Shown piece after piece: positions 1 to 6,499 of a stretch of DNA of 6,507 bases. The notes beneath the pieces were generated by a model. The model worked only from the letters and a program-made list of their open reading frames with translations. It ran no database searches and was not told the origin of the DNA. Positions within the stretch are counted from its first letter, which is position 1, and each line of letters starts with the position of its first letter. The position numbers and the translations under genes are program-made. The stretch is from Chloroflexota bacterium (GTDB taxonomy: Bacteria; Chloroflexota; Anaerolineae; Anaerolineales; UBA11579). The stretch covers positions 1 through 6,507 of the forward strand of contig JAUWSD010000070.1 in the NCBI GenBank assembly GCA_030610225.1, in the 5' to 3' direction.

Positions 1-1221
1 CCCTCTGTGTTTTATACAGCGCAGGGTTGCCCAGCTGTTTTTGCTATCAAGCAAGGCAGTTTTTGCATCCAGGTCTGACAGCAGCCACGCTCCAGGTTCA
101 TCCCACGAGCCTGTTGGGAAGGGGCGTTCATTGGCAAATGCGACTCCTGTGGCTTGAAGTACAGGGCGAAAATCGGAGAAATCGCTGCTGGACAAAGGCA
201 GGATATTTGCTCCGTCGTTTGCTCCCAGATTTGGTGCCTGCCCGGTTTCGGGGTCTGTGATCGTCAGGAGCCAGCGGTATGCCTGTGTTAATTTTGCTTG
301 TGTATTATCTGGCAGAGTTTTACCTTGCCAATTTGAAAGAGAGTGCATCCACAAAGCTGTGTGAAGCATCAGGCGGTGATAATTAGTGCTGTGCTGAATG
401 TATGTGCCGTCTTCTTCGATCTGATCTGCAATGCCTGCGTTGAAATATTTCCATCCCAGAGTTTTCCATATAGCCGCTTTGGGGTGTCGGGGCAAAACAA
501 CACCAGCAGTATACAGACCCGCAGCTTCGGTCAGGAGATGGTTGTTGCGCTGAGCCTGGGCATAGATCAGGGTCGCGGGGATGCGTTCAGCGTGTTCAGC
601 CAGCATCTCAGCAAGGATATGTTTGGTTTCAGGTGAGGCTGTATCTTCCAACAATGAATATGAGAAGACGAGTGAGATTAATCGCAGGGCCACTTCCTGG
701 GCAGAGGACCAGTGTGGACCGCTGTTAACAGGGTTGACTGACTTGAATTTTATGAGATATTCCCAGAATTTCCGGGCATATTTTTCTTCACCGGTCAAGG
801 AGAAGGCCCTGGCAAGCGTTAAACCCCAGCCAAAACGCCCCGGCTCCCAGACGGTTTTAATGTCTTTTTCCCCAAGCTGATTGCTGTGATATTTACTCCA
901 ATGCCCGGGTTGGTGTACTGGTGCCAGTTCCAGCGGAACTGGTTCTCCCCCAAATAATCTGACATTTCCAGCGCAGATCTCATCTGCTGAGGTGATTAAC
1001 TCAAAAATTTGGTCCCCGGTTAATTTCCTGACCTGATCTGTACGCTCTTTAAATGGAGGAATTTGCAGATAAAGAGATGCAGCAGCATGACGATGCTTCT
1101 TTGCAGGTTGTACGACTTGATACCAGCCAATTTTCAACAACAGCTGATATACAGCGAATTGAAAGCTGGATTTCCACCCCAATTGCTTGATAGTCTTAAT
1201 TACAAAGATCAACTTATTCAT
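1..1221 (-). CDS. Heparinase II/III family protein, N-terminal part (C-terminus beyond window)
   Basis: This minus-strand frame is open without a stop from the ATG at 1221-1219 to the window edge, giving 407 residues. The recognisable features are the alpha-helical toroid region of heparinase II/III and alginate-lyase-like proteins: WEPGRFGW (residues 125-132), a GPHWSSAQE segment (168-176), the RNNHLLTE segment (225-232), and STNYHRLML (278-286) followed by NLGANDGANILPL (331-343). In characterised relatives an Asn/His pair and a Tyr-His in these segments perform beta-elimination of uronic-acid polysaccharides; N227/H228 and Y281/H282 are the likely counterparts here. Family members are usually around 600 residues or more, so the beta-sheet C-terminal domain is missing because of the window edge, not a mutation. 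No signal peptide is visible, so a cytoplasmic location is likely. Such genes often sit in surface-polysaccharide clusters, but the substrate cannot be read here. The start at 1221 is preferred over the in-frame ATG at 1239 because a promoter-like element (1258-1230) overlaps the latter. Confidence 0.88.
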   Translation of the reverse strand, partial: MNKLIFVIKTIKQLGWKSSFQFAVYQLLLKIGWYQVVQPAKKHRHAAASLYLQIPPFKERTDQVRKLTGDQIFELITSADEICAGNVRLFGGEPVPLELAPVHQPGHWSKYHSNQLGEKDIKTVWEPGRFGWGLTLARAFSLTGEEKYARKFWEYLIKFKSVNPVNSGPHWSSAQEVALRLISLVFSYSLLEDTASPETKHILAEMLAEHAERIPATLIYAQAQRNNHLLTEAAGLYTAGVVLPRHPKAAIWKTLGWKYFNAGIADQIEEDGTYIQHSTNYHRLMLHTALWMHSLSNWQGKTLPDNTQAKLTQAYRWLLTITDPETGQAPNLGANDGANILPLSSSDFSDFRPVLQATGVAFANERPFPTGSWDEPGAWLLSDLDAKTALLDSKNSWATLRCIKHRG

Positions 1222-1229
1222 CTCTCTGC

Positions 1230-1258
1230 ATCTTACCATTCTTGGGGGCACGGTGCAA
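1230..1258 (-). promoter_or_regulatory. Putative sigma70-type promoter of the heparinase-like gene
   Basis: Reading the minus strand, TTGCAC (1258-1253) is followed by a 17-base spacer and TAAGAT (1235-1230). The bases TGG directly precede the hexamer, giving an extended -10 (TGn). The -10 ends eight bases before the ATG at 1221, so transcription would begin at or within about two bases of the start codon. No Shine-Dalgarno sequence at normal spacing is visible. The -35 matches consensus at only three positions. This is a prediction from spacing and motif. Confidence 0.45.
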
Positions 1259-1290
1259 TCTGTGGAGAAGAGCAGTAGAATAGGGGATTA

Positions 1291-1299
1291 TGCTAAAAT
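1291..1299 (+). promoter_or_regulatory. Putative extended -10 element of the VWA/FHA gene
   Basis: TGCTAAAAT is an extended -10 (TGn plus TAAAAT, five of six matches to TATAAT). The hexamer ends at 1299, and six bases (GTGGCC) separate it from the ATG at 1306, so the expected transcription start is the A of the ATG. No convincing -35 lies 16-18 bases upstream, which is common with extended -10 promoters. It lies in the 84-base gap shared with the divergent heparinase-like gene, about 33 bases from the end of that gene's predicted -35. Confidence 0.5.
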
Positions 1300-1305
1300 G
1301 TGGCC

Positions 1306-3207
1306 ATGAACAAACCTGTTTTTGTATTTTTATTGATCATAATTCCAGCAGCACTGCTCACCGGATTTGTTTTCTTTCAGATGGAGAGTCAGGTAAGTTT
1401 ATCTGCAATTGATCTAAGCGACTTCCCGCGGGTAAGCTTTTTAATGAATCCCTGGGACGCATCCGGCAACTTTATCTTGGGTCTTGAGCCAGAGGATATG
1501 CTGGTAATAGAAAATGAGCAGGAAATTGAGGTCGATGATCTTCAGGAAATGAGCATTGGCGCTCAGATAGTGATCGCACATAATGACGGGGCCGCTTTTA
1601 CGGTTTCCGGTGAAGATGAGATCCCGCGTTCAGAGATAATCTCAGGTGAGCTGATCAGTTTCTTTAAATTACTGGATTCCGAAACAGCAGATTCTATCGG
1701 CATAGTTACTCCAGATGGAATCCTGCTCAGCGGCCAGCATAACAAAAACTTGATCATCGCTACATGGGAAGCTTATGAGCACGACTTCGTTGAAACACGG
1801 CCGAATCTGAATGTCCTCTCTCTGGCGATTGATCTTGCCTCTGATCCAGTACCAGTGCAGGGGATGGGCAAAGCGGTCCTGCTTCTGACCCCTTTGATAA
1901 AGCTGGATCAGGCCGCGATATTGCAGGACCTGGTTGACCGAGCTGTTCAGAGTCGTATCCGGATTCATGTAGGTTTCATTGGACGAGTAGCAGATTTTGA
2001 TAGTGAAGAAGCAGCAAATCTAAAAAACGTGGCAGACCAGACTGGGGGACAATATTTTGCTTATTCCTTGGAACAGGAAATCCCTGATTTCAACTCCATG
2101 TTTGAATCTTCGAGAAGGATATATCAGGTTCTTTATACCTCACAGGTGAAGTCCACTGGGCTCAATCAGTTCAGCGTACTTATTGATACAGGTACTGGAA
2201 ATGTAGCAAGTGAGGTGGAGAGTTTTGAGATCAACGTCCAGCCGCCCAACCCAATATTCCTTTCACTTCCTGGCAGCATTGAGCGCTATTTCCCTGAAGA
2301 TATGGAGATCCTGCTCAGGAATCTGGAGCCCAAGAAATTTCAGATAGAGATATTGATTGACTTCCCGGATAAAAATCAGCGCGAGATAGTTCAAACCAAC
2401 CTCTATGTAGATGGTGAGTTGACCTTTAAAAACACGGGGGCACCCTTCGACCAATTTACCTTGAATATAAATAAATATCAGCAGGAGACACGCCTGATCC
2501 TGAAGGTTACAGCCGAGGATGAATTGGGCCTTGTTGGTGAAAGCGTCGAGATCCCGATCATGGTCGTTATCAAGGACCCGGCATATGATTTCGGCGAAGT
2601 CTTCAGCAGCAATGTAAGTGATCTGGCTGTTGTTGTGCTTGTCTCTGCCCTAGGTATTGGAATTTTGATCCTTGTTCTGTCCGGCAGGATCAGGCCGCTG
2701 ATGCAGGTTGAGAGATTGCATAAACGTGCTAAAAAGGTCAACATCACAGATCAGGACCTGGAGAATAAGCAGCTGGAAGAAAAAGAGGTAACTGGTCCAC
2801 TAGGCAGGATCATGATGTCTGGGCTGGAAGGTATGCGGGTTACTGCAGAGCTGCAACCGGTTGATGCTGAAACAGGGAAGGACACTGGCGGGAAACATAA
2901 CATTATGCTTAACGAGACATATATCGGGTCAGACATTTCCAAAGTGCAGATGTTTTTGGATGATCCCGCACTGGATGAGATCCATTCATTGATCCGCCGA
3001 GAAGAGAGCGGCAGATTTTTCATAATGGATATAGATTCAACTGCAGGTACCTGGCTGAATTACGATCCTGTTTCGACAGAGATGCAGGAGTTGAAACATG
3101 GGGATCTCGTTCATATCGGGACGACCGCATTCCGGTTCCAGCTGCCGGGAGAAGAGCACGATCCGGAGATAGAGATCAGGTATATTGATGATGGGACAAC
3201 TGATTAG
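1306..3207 (+). CDS. Membrane protein with VWA-like region and C-terminal FHA-like domain
   Basis: This 633-residue protein opens with a hydrophobic segment (about residues 5-24) that acts as signal peptide or membrane anchor. Residues about 38-310 resemble the von Willebrand A-like regions seen in Chloroflexota FHA proteins, but I see no DxSxS metal-binding (MIDAS) motif. Residues about 315-425 are beta-rich and Ig-like. A second membrane helix (about 440-459, VVVLVSALGIGILILVL) precedes a charged linker and a C-terminal FHA fold (about 530-613), recognisable from YIGS, the H560 region, DSTAGTWLN and HGDLVHIGTTAFRF. The topology implied is an outer sensor or adhesion part with the FHA part in the cytoplasm. 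Residues that normally contact phosphothreonine in FHA domains look substituted. The start is taken as ATG 1306 because a -10 element ends at 1299; GTG 1300 would add two residues but lies at the edge of that element. The gene stands alone, with a terminator 24 bases after its TAG stop. Its specific role is unknown. Confidence 0.82.
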   Translation: MNKPVFVFLLIIIPAALLTGFVFFQMESQVSLSAIDLSDFPRVSFLMNPWDASGNFILGLEPEDMLVIENEQEIEVDDLQEMSIGAQIVIAHNDGAAFTVSGEDEIPRSEIISGELISFFKLLDSETADSIGIVTPDGILLSGQHNKNLIIATWEAYEHDFVETRPNLNVLSLAIDLASDPVPVQGMGKAVLLLTPLIKLDQAAILQDLVDRAVQSRIRIHVGFIGRVADFDSEEAANLKNVADQTGGQYFAYSLEQEIPDFNSMFESSRRIYQVLYTSQVKSTGLNQFSVLIDTGTGNVASEVESFEINVQPPNPIFLSLPGSIERYFPEDMEILLRNLEPKKFQIEILIDFPDKNQREIVQTNLYVDGELTFKNTGAPFDQFTLNINKYQQETRLILKVTAEDELGLVGESVEIPIMVVIKDPAYDFGEVFSSNVSDLAVVVLVSALGIGILILVLSGRIRPLMQVERLHKRAKKVNITDQDLENKQLEEKEVTGPLGRIMMSGLEGMRVTAELQPVDAETGKDTGGKHNIMLNETYIGSDISKVQMFLDDPALDEIHSLIRREESGRFFIMDIDSTAGTWLNYDPVSTEMQELKHGDLVHIGTTAFRFQLPGEEHDPEIEIRYIDDGTTD

Positions 3208-3230
3208 GTCGAAATAACATATTATTAAAT

Positions 3231-3260
3231 AAAAATGAGGGCTTGCCCTCATTTTTTATT
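3231..3260 (+). terminator. Rho-independent terminator after the VWA/FHA gene
   Basis: A perfect 11-bp inverted repeat (left arm 3231-3241, right arm 3246-3256) encloses a four-base CTTG loop. The GC-rich core GAGGG/CCCTC is next to the loop, and the right arm runs into a T tract (3252-3257). The A-rich left arm also gives a shorter T tract on the opposite strand. It isolates the VWA/FHA gene from the next promoter, whose -10 begins only 18 bases beyond the right arm. Confidence 0.9.
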
Positions 3261-3274
3261 AAAGCTATCCGGTG

Positions 3275-3280
3275 TACAAT
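3275..3280 (+). promoter_or_regulatory. Putative -10 element of the tRNA nucleotidyltransferase fusion gene
   Basis: TACAAT matches TATAAT at five of six positions. It ends six bases (TAAACC) before the GTG at 3287, the same spacing as in front of the VWA/FHA gene. Transcription would therefore begin at the start codon. There is no Shine-Dalgarno sequence and no good -35: the bases 17 upstream belong to the T tract of the terminator. Confidence is moderate, because short AT-rich hexamers are common after terminators. Confidence 0.45.
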
Positions 3281-3286
3281 TAAACC

Positions 3287-5740
3287 GTGAAAATTATCTT
3301 AACCCACGAGCAAACAGATTTTGATGCCCTGGCTTCAATGCTGGCTGCCCATTTACTTGATAAGCAGTCAATTCCTGTTTTGCCGCGCCGATTGAATCGT
3401 AATGTGCAGGCATATATAACCTTATATGGTCTGGATATGCCCTTTGTGGACCCCCGCGACCTGCCTAAAAAGAAGATCGATAATATTACACTGGTGGACA
3501 CCCAATCCATGGTCAGTGTCAAAGGAATCCATAAGGGAACAAAGGTTAAAATAATAGATCACCACCCCCCTAAAGAGAGCCTGCCAGAAGACTGGGCCCT
3601 GACCTATGAATCTACCGGGGCAGCTGTCACAATCCTTGTGGAAGCACTCCAGGAAAAAGCGGTGAAACTTTCAATGCCGCAGGCGACATTAATGCTATTG
3701 GGGATATATGAAGACACTGGTGGATTGACCTATTCAGGCACAAATGAAAGGGACCTGAGAGCGGCAGCATACCTGATCAGCAAGGGTGCCAACCTTCAAA
3801 TCGCCGGCGATTTCTTGAATCATCCACTTTCACTCGAACAACAGAGTATTTACGATGCACTTAGAGAAAGCGTCGAAACGCATGACATCCATGGTTTTAC
3901 TGTGATGATCTCCTGCGGGGATGCCAAAAAATCAAATGAAGAATTATCTTCGATCGCGCATAAACTGCGGGACAGCCTTGAATTGGATGCCTTGATCATG
4001 TTGATCGAGACAAAGAGCGGCGTACAGCTGGTGGCTCGCACAACCACGGATAATATTGATGCTGGCAGACTAGCCAAACATTTTGGCGGCGGTGGGCATA
4101 ACCGCGCCTCCGCAGCTTTAATTCGAGAAAGAAATCTTAAAGAGATATATGAGGAACTGGTTTCCGAATTGAATGATATTGTGCAGCCTGCTGTCACAGT
4201 GACTGAAATAATGTCGCGTGGCCCACAGACAATCTCTCCTGCAACACAGGTAGAAAAAGTCGCCGAACTAATGCAGCGCTATGGATATGAAGGTTATCCA
4301 GTTGTGGAAAATGGAATTGTAGTCGGCTTGCTGACAAGAAGAGCAGTTGACCGCACCCTGGGCCATAAATTAAAATTAAAAGCAAAGGACATAATGGAAG
4401 CTGGCAGTGCCAGTGTCCTGCCGACCGCATCGATAGAAATGTTACAGGAGGTCATGCTGGAATCTGGCTGGGGGCAGGTACCCGTTGTTGATCCTGAAAA
4501 TGGAGAGGTGATTGGGATCGTGACTAGAACTGACCTGATCAAGACCATGACCCCGCAGAAAAAGAATAATGGTTTCACAAATTTAGCCCATAAACTTGAG
4601 GCAAGCCTATTGCCTGAACGTTTGGGGCTGCTTAAGATAATTGCTGAAACAGCAGAAAAACAGAGAAACAGCTTTTATATGGTCGGCGGATTTGTGCGGG
4701 ATCTGATCCTGGGGCGCCCCAGCAATGATTTTGATCTTGTTGTTGAGGGAGATGCCATAGCTTTGGGGTCAGCCCTCGCAGAAAAATTTGGTGGTAGGGT
4801 AGTTTTGCATAAACGCTTCAGAACCGCAAAATGGCAGATGGGAGATATCTGTGAGTCATTAGCCAAAGCGCTATCAGAGCAATATGGCGGGGAATTTGAC
4901 CATAAACTTATCCCTGATTCAATTGACCTGATCACTGCCAGAAGGGAGTTCTACACTGAGCCAACTGTGCTTCCAACTGTTGAAAGCGGGAGCATAAAAC
5001 TGGACCTGCACCGTAGAGACTTTACTATAAATACCCTCGCTCTCAGGTTGGACGGCCAGCATTACGGCGATATGTCTGATCATTGGGGTGGTCTTGCAGA
5101 TTTAAAAGCCGGAATTGTGAGGGTGCTGCATTCATTGTCGTTTATAGATGACCCCACCAGAATTCTGCGCGCAGTCCGTTTTGAGAAACGTTTTGACTTC
5201 CAGATCGAAGAGCGCACACTGGAATTGATCGACAGGGCCCTGCCTCTGCTGGGAAAACTTTCCGGTGACCGACTGCGCCATGAATTGAATATCATTTTGG
5301 AAGAAGATAACCGTGAGCAGATCATTTCCAGGCTCGGCGAATTAGGTGTTCTGCAGGCGATCCACCCCTCATTGAGATTTGAAGGGAAGTGGATGAGTGC
5401 TGTTACTCAAATACTGACTGTTGGATCGATCCAGGAGTGGGGATTGCCTGAAAAAACAAAGACTTATCAAACCAGCACTGCCTTTGGGTATCTTTATTGG
5501 CTTGTGAAATCAAAGAAGGATCTCGATGCGATCATAGATAAGCTGCGTATCCCTGGCTGGTTGGCGAATGACATCAAGACAGTGATCGAGCTGGAAAAGA
5601 AACTTGCCGGGAAAACCAAAGCAAAGAAGAGCGAGATGACCGCAATGTTTGAAGAGGCTTCAGACTTTGCACTATTCTCTTTATTCCAAATCAGCAGGAG
5701 GAAATGGATCAAGGATGCAGTCTTTGCATATATAAATTAA
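3287..5740 (+). CDS. DHH-DHHA1-CBS-CBS-tRNA nucleotidyltransferase (CCA- or A-adding type), cut short by an in-frame TAA
   Basis: This 817-residue reading frame starts at GTG 3287; MKIILTHEQTDFDA is a typical beginning for the family. The DHH phosphoesterase domain (about 1-175) has H7, D11, D13, D71, D91-H92-H93 and D143, all intact. DHHA1 (about 200-295) ends in FGGGGHNRASAA (266-277). Two CBS domains occupy about 305-360 and 366-422 and may bind adenine nucleotides. The class II nucleotidyltransferase head begins near 455, with GG (467-468), RD (471-472), catalytic D481 and D483, RRDFTINTLAL (576-586), and DDPTRILRAVRF (621-632). GDRLR (660-664) resembles the amino-acid template that selects CTP/ATP. 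The product would finish or repair the tRNA 3' CCA end; relatives with this architecture include A-adding enzymes paired with a separate CC-adding partner, and I cannot tell which applies. The ordinary stop at 5738-5740 is suspect: homologous tail sequence continues in the same frame to 5923, so the ancestral product was about 878 residues. Confidence 0.93.
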   Translation: MKIILTHEQTDFDALASMLAAHLLDKQSIPVLPRRLNRNVQAYITLYGLDMPFVDPRDLPKKKIDNITLVDTQSMVSVKGIHKGTKVKIIDHHPPKESLPEDWALTYESTGAAVTILVEALQEKAVKLSMPQATLMLLGIYEDTGGLTYSGTNERDLRAAAYLISKGANLQIAGDFLNHPLSLEQQSIYDALRESVETHDIHGFTVMISCGDAKKSNEELSSIAHKLRDSLELDALIMLIETKSGVQLVARTTTDNIDAGRLAKHFGGGGHNRASAALIRERNLKEIYEELVSELNDIVQPAVTVTEIMSRGPQTISPATQVEKVAELMQRYGYEGYPVVENGIVVGLLTRRAVDRTLGHKLKLKAKDIMEAGSASVLPTASIEMLQEVMLESGWGQVPVVDPENGEVIGIVTRTDLIKTMTPQKKNNGFTNLAHKLEASLLPERLGLLKIIAETAEKQRNSFYMVGGFVRDLILGRPSNDFDLVVEGDAIALGSALAEKFGGRVVLHKRFRTAKWQMGDICESLAKALSEQYGGEFDHKLIPDSIDLITARREFYTEPTVLPTVESGSIKLDLHRRDFTINTLALRLDGQHYGDMSDHWGGLADLKAGIVRVLHSLSFIDDPTRILRAVRFEKRFDFQIEERTLELIDRALPLLGKLSGDRLRHELNIILEEDNREQIISRLGELGVLQAIHPSLRFEGKWMSAVTQILTVGSIQEWGLPEKTKTYQTSTAFGYLYWLVKSKKDLDAIIDKLRIPGWLANDIKTVIELEKKLAGKTKAKKSEMTAMFEEASDFALFSLFQISRRKWIKDAVFAYIN

Positions 5741-5923
5741 TGGCAGCATATAAAACCAATCACAAAAGGAAGCGATCTAAAAGCTATGGGGCTTCAACCC
5801 GGGCCTGAGTTTAAAATCATTCTCGGTCAGATCAGGGCAGCGATGCTCGATGGAAAGATTAAGAACGTTGATGAAGAAAAAGCCCTGTTGAATGAATTAT
5901 TAGATGAACAATATAATCTCTGA
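5741..5923 (+). pseudogene. Detached C-terminal tail of the tRNA nucleotidyltransferase fusion, in frame after the TAA
   Basis: Directly after the TAA at 5738-5740, the same frame stays open for 60 codons to a TGA at 5921-5923. It encodes WQHIKP, then LKAMGLQPGPEFKIILGQIR and LDGKIKN, then an acidic end. This matches the tail found at the end of many class II tRNA nucleotidyltransferases (pattern GL.PGP...IL..... .LDG....EE), which helps hold the tRNA elbow. Joined to YIN before the stop, it gives the usual Y-x-x-x-W join seen in relatives, with the stop at a variable position. One substitution (for example GAA, AAA or CAA to TAA) would explain it; no frameshift is needed. The segment has no good start codon of its own: the in-frame ATG at 5786 would lose a quarter of it. 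Readthrough, a sequence error or a real truncation all remain possible. Confidence 0.85.
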
Positions 5924-6449
5924 GGATCAGAAGAAATCTAAAGAATGGCTGAAGGATGTTTCCATCCGCACGGCAAAAAGGGCGGACCTGGAGAAACTTG
6001 AGTGGGAGGGGGAATACATCAGGTTCAGGAATATTTACCTTGAAGTATTTCAACGATCGCGGAAAGGATTGGCCCAGATGTGGGTAGTAGACCTAGAGGG
6101 CTTTGGCTTGATCGGGCAGGCATTTGTTCAATTCTATCCGAAGAAAAGGTTTGATTCGCAGGGTGAGAAACAGGGTTACATCCATGCTTTTCGGGTCAGG
6201 GAGCAGTACCGCGGTGCAGGGATCGGAACAATTTTGATGAAGCACATCGAGAAGACTTTGATCGAAAAGGGTATAAATGAAGTCACATTGAATGTGGCCA
6301 AGGACAACCGGGGTGCACTGCTATTATACAAGAATCTTGGATATAAATTAGTTGGGGAAACTTCCGGGCGGTGGTGGTATCACGATCATATGAATAAGAT
6401 TCAGGAAGTTGTTGAACCGTCCTGGCGATTGATAAAACAACTACATTAA
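5904..6449 (+). CDS. GNAT family N-acetyltransferase
   Basis: This 181-residue protein of the GNAT superfamily transfers an acetyl group from acetyl-CoA to an amine; the acceptor is not identifiable. The acetyl-CoA pyrophosphate loop is clear: VREQYRGAGIGT (residues 98-109), with the Q/RxxGxG/A core at R103-G104-A105-G106-I107-G108. Motif B follows as LNVAKDNRGALLLYKNLGY (129-147), ending in the usual LYxxLGF-like strand. The first 18 or so residues are a charged leader before the fold starts (VSIRTAKRADLEKLEW). The ATG at 5904 has no clear Shine-Dalgarno sequence. It overlaps by 20 bases, in another frame, the last codons of the nucleotidyltransferase tail, a layout typical of translational coupling. 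With the upstream TAA at 5740, ribosomes would stop 163 bases before this start, which could lower its expression. Length is normal for the family and no damage is visible. Confidence 0.9.
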   Translation: MNNIISEDQKKSKEWLKDVSIRTAKRADLEKLEWEGEYIRFRNIYLEVFQRSRKGLAQMWVVDLEGFGLIGQAFVQFYPKKRFDSQGEKQGYIHAFRVREQYRGAGIGTILMKHIEKTLIEKGINEVTLNVAKDNRGALLLYKNLGYKLVGETSGRWWYHDHMNKIQEVVEPSWRLIKQLH

Positions 6450-6470
6450 ATTTATTGATGCTTCAGCCAC

Positions 6471-6499
6471 TTGCCCCTTAAAGCAAAATATGTTAAAAT
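6471..6499 (+). promoter_or_regulatory. Putative promoter for a gene beginning beyond the right edge
   Basis: TTGCCC (6471-6476), a 17-base spacer and TAAAAT (6494-6499) form a good sigma70-type promoter. TGT directly before the hexamer makes an extended -10 nearly identical to the one before the VWA/FHA gene (TATGyTAAAAT in both). The gap 6450-6507 holds no other recognisable feature and no clear terminator for the GNAT gene. If the next gene is also leaderless, its start codon should begin at about position 6508, the base just after the window. Confidence 0.55.

Noticed and set aside
27..880. Several plus-strand reading frames of 77-99 codons in the left part of the window
   Set aside because: They lie opposite a continuous minus-strand frame with clear heparinase II/III similarity. 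Their translations show no recognisable domain, and they have no convincing start signals.
1063..1278. A 71-codon plus-strand frame upstream of the VWA/FHA gene
   Set aside because: It is antisense to the N-terminus of the heparinase-like gene and shows no recognisable motif.
1300..1302. GTG at 1300 as the start of the VWA/FHA gene
   Set aside because: It directly abuts the predicted -10 hexamer, so it would lie upstream of the predicted transcript start. The only G-rich stretch upstream (1283-1286) is too far away for a normal ribosome binding site. It is not fully excluded if another promoter exists.
5738..5740. Recoding of TAA as an amino acid in this organism
   Set aside because: The GNAT gene uses TAA as its natural stop, other genes end normally in TAG or TGA, and no common bacterial mechanism inserts an amino acid at UAA.
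5740..5808. A TAATG stop-start overlap that could open a 22-codon gene right after the nucleotidyltransferase
   Set aside because: The ATG at 5740 leads to only 22 lysine- and arginine-rich codons before a TGA, while the frame it displaces encodes a recognisable conserved tail. The overlap is a coincidence.
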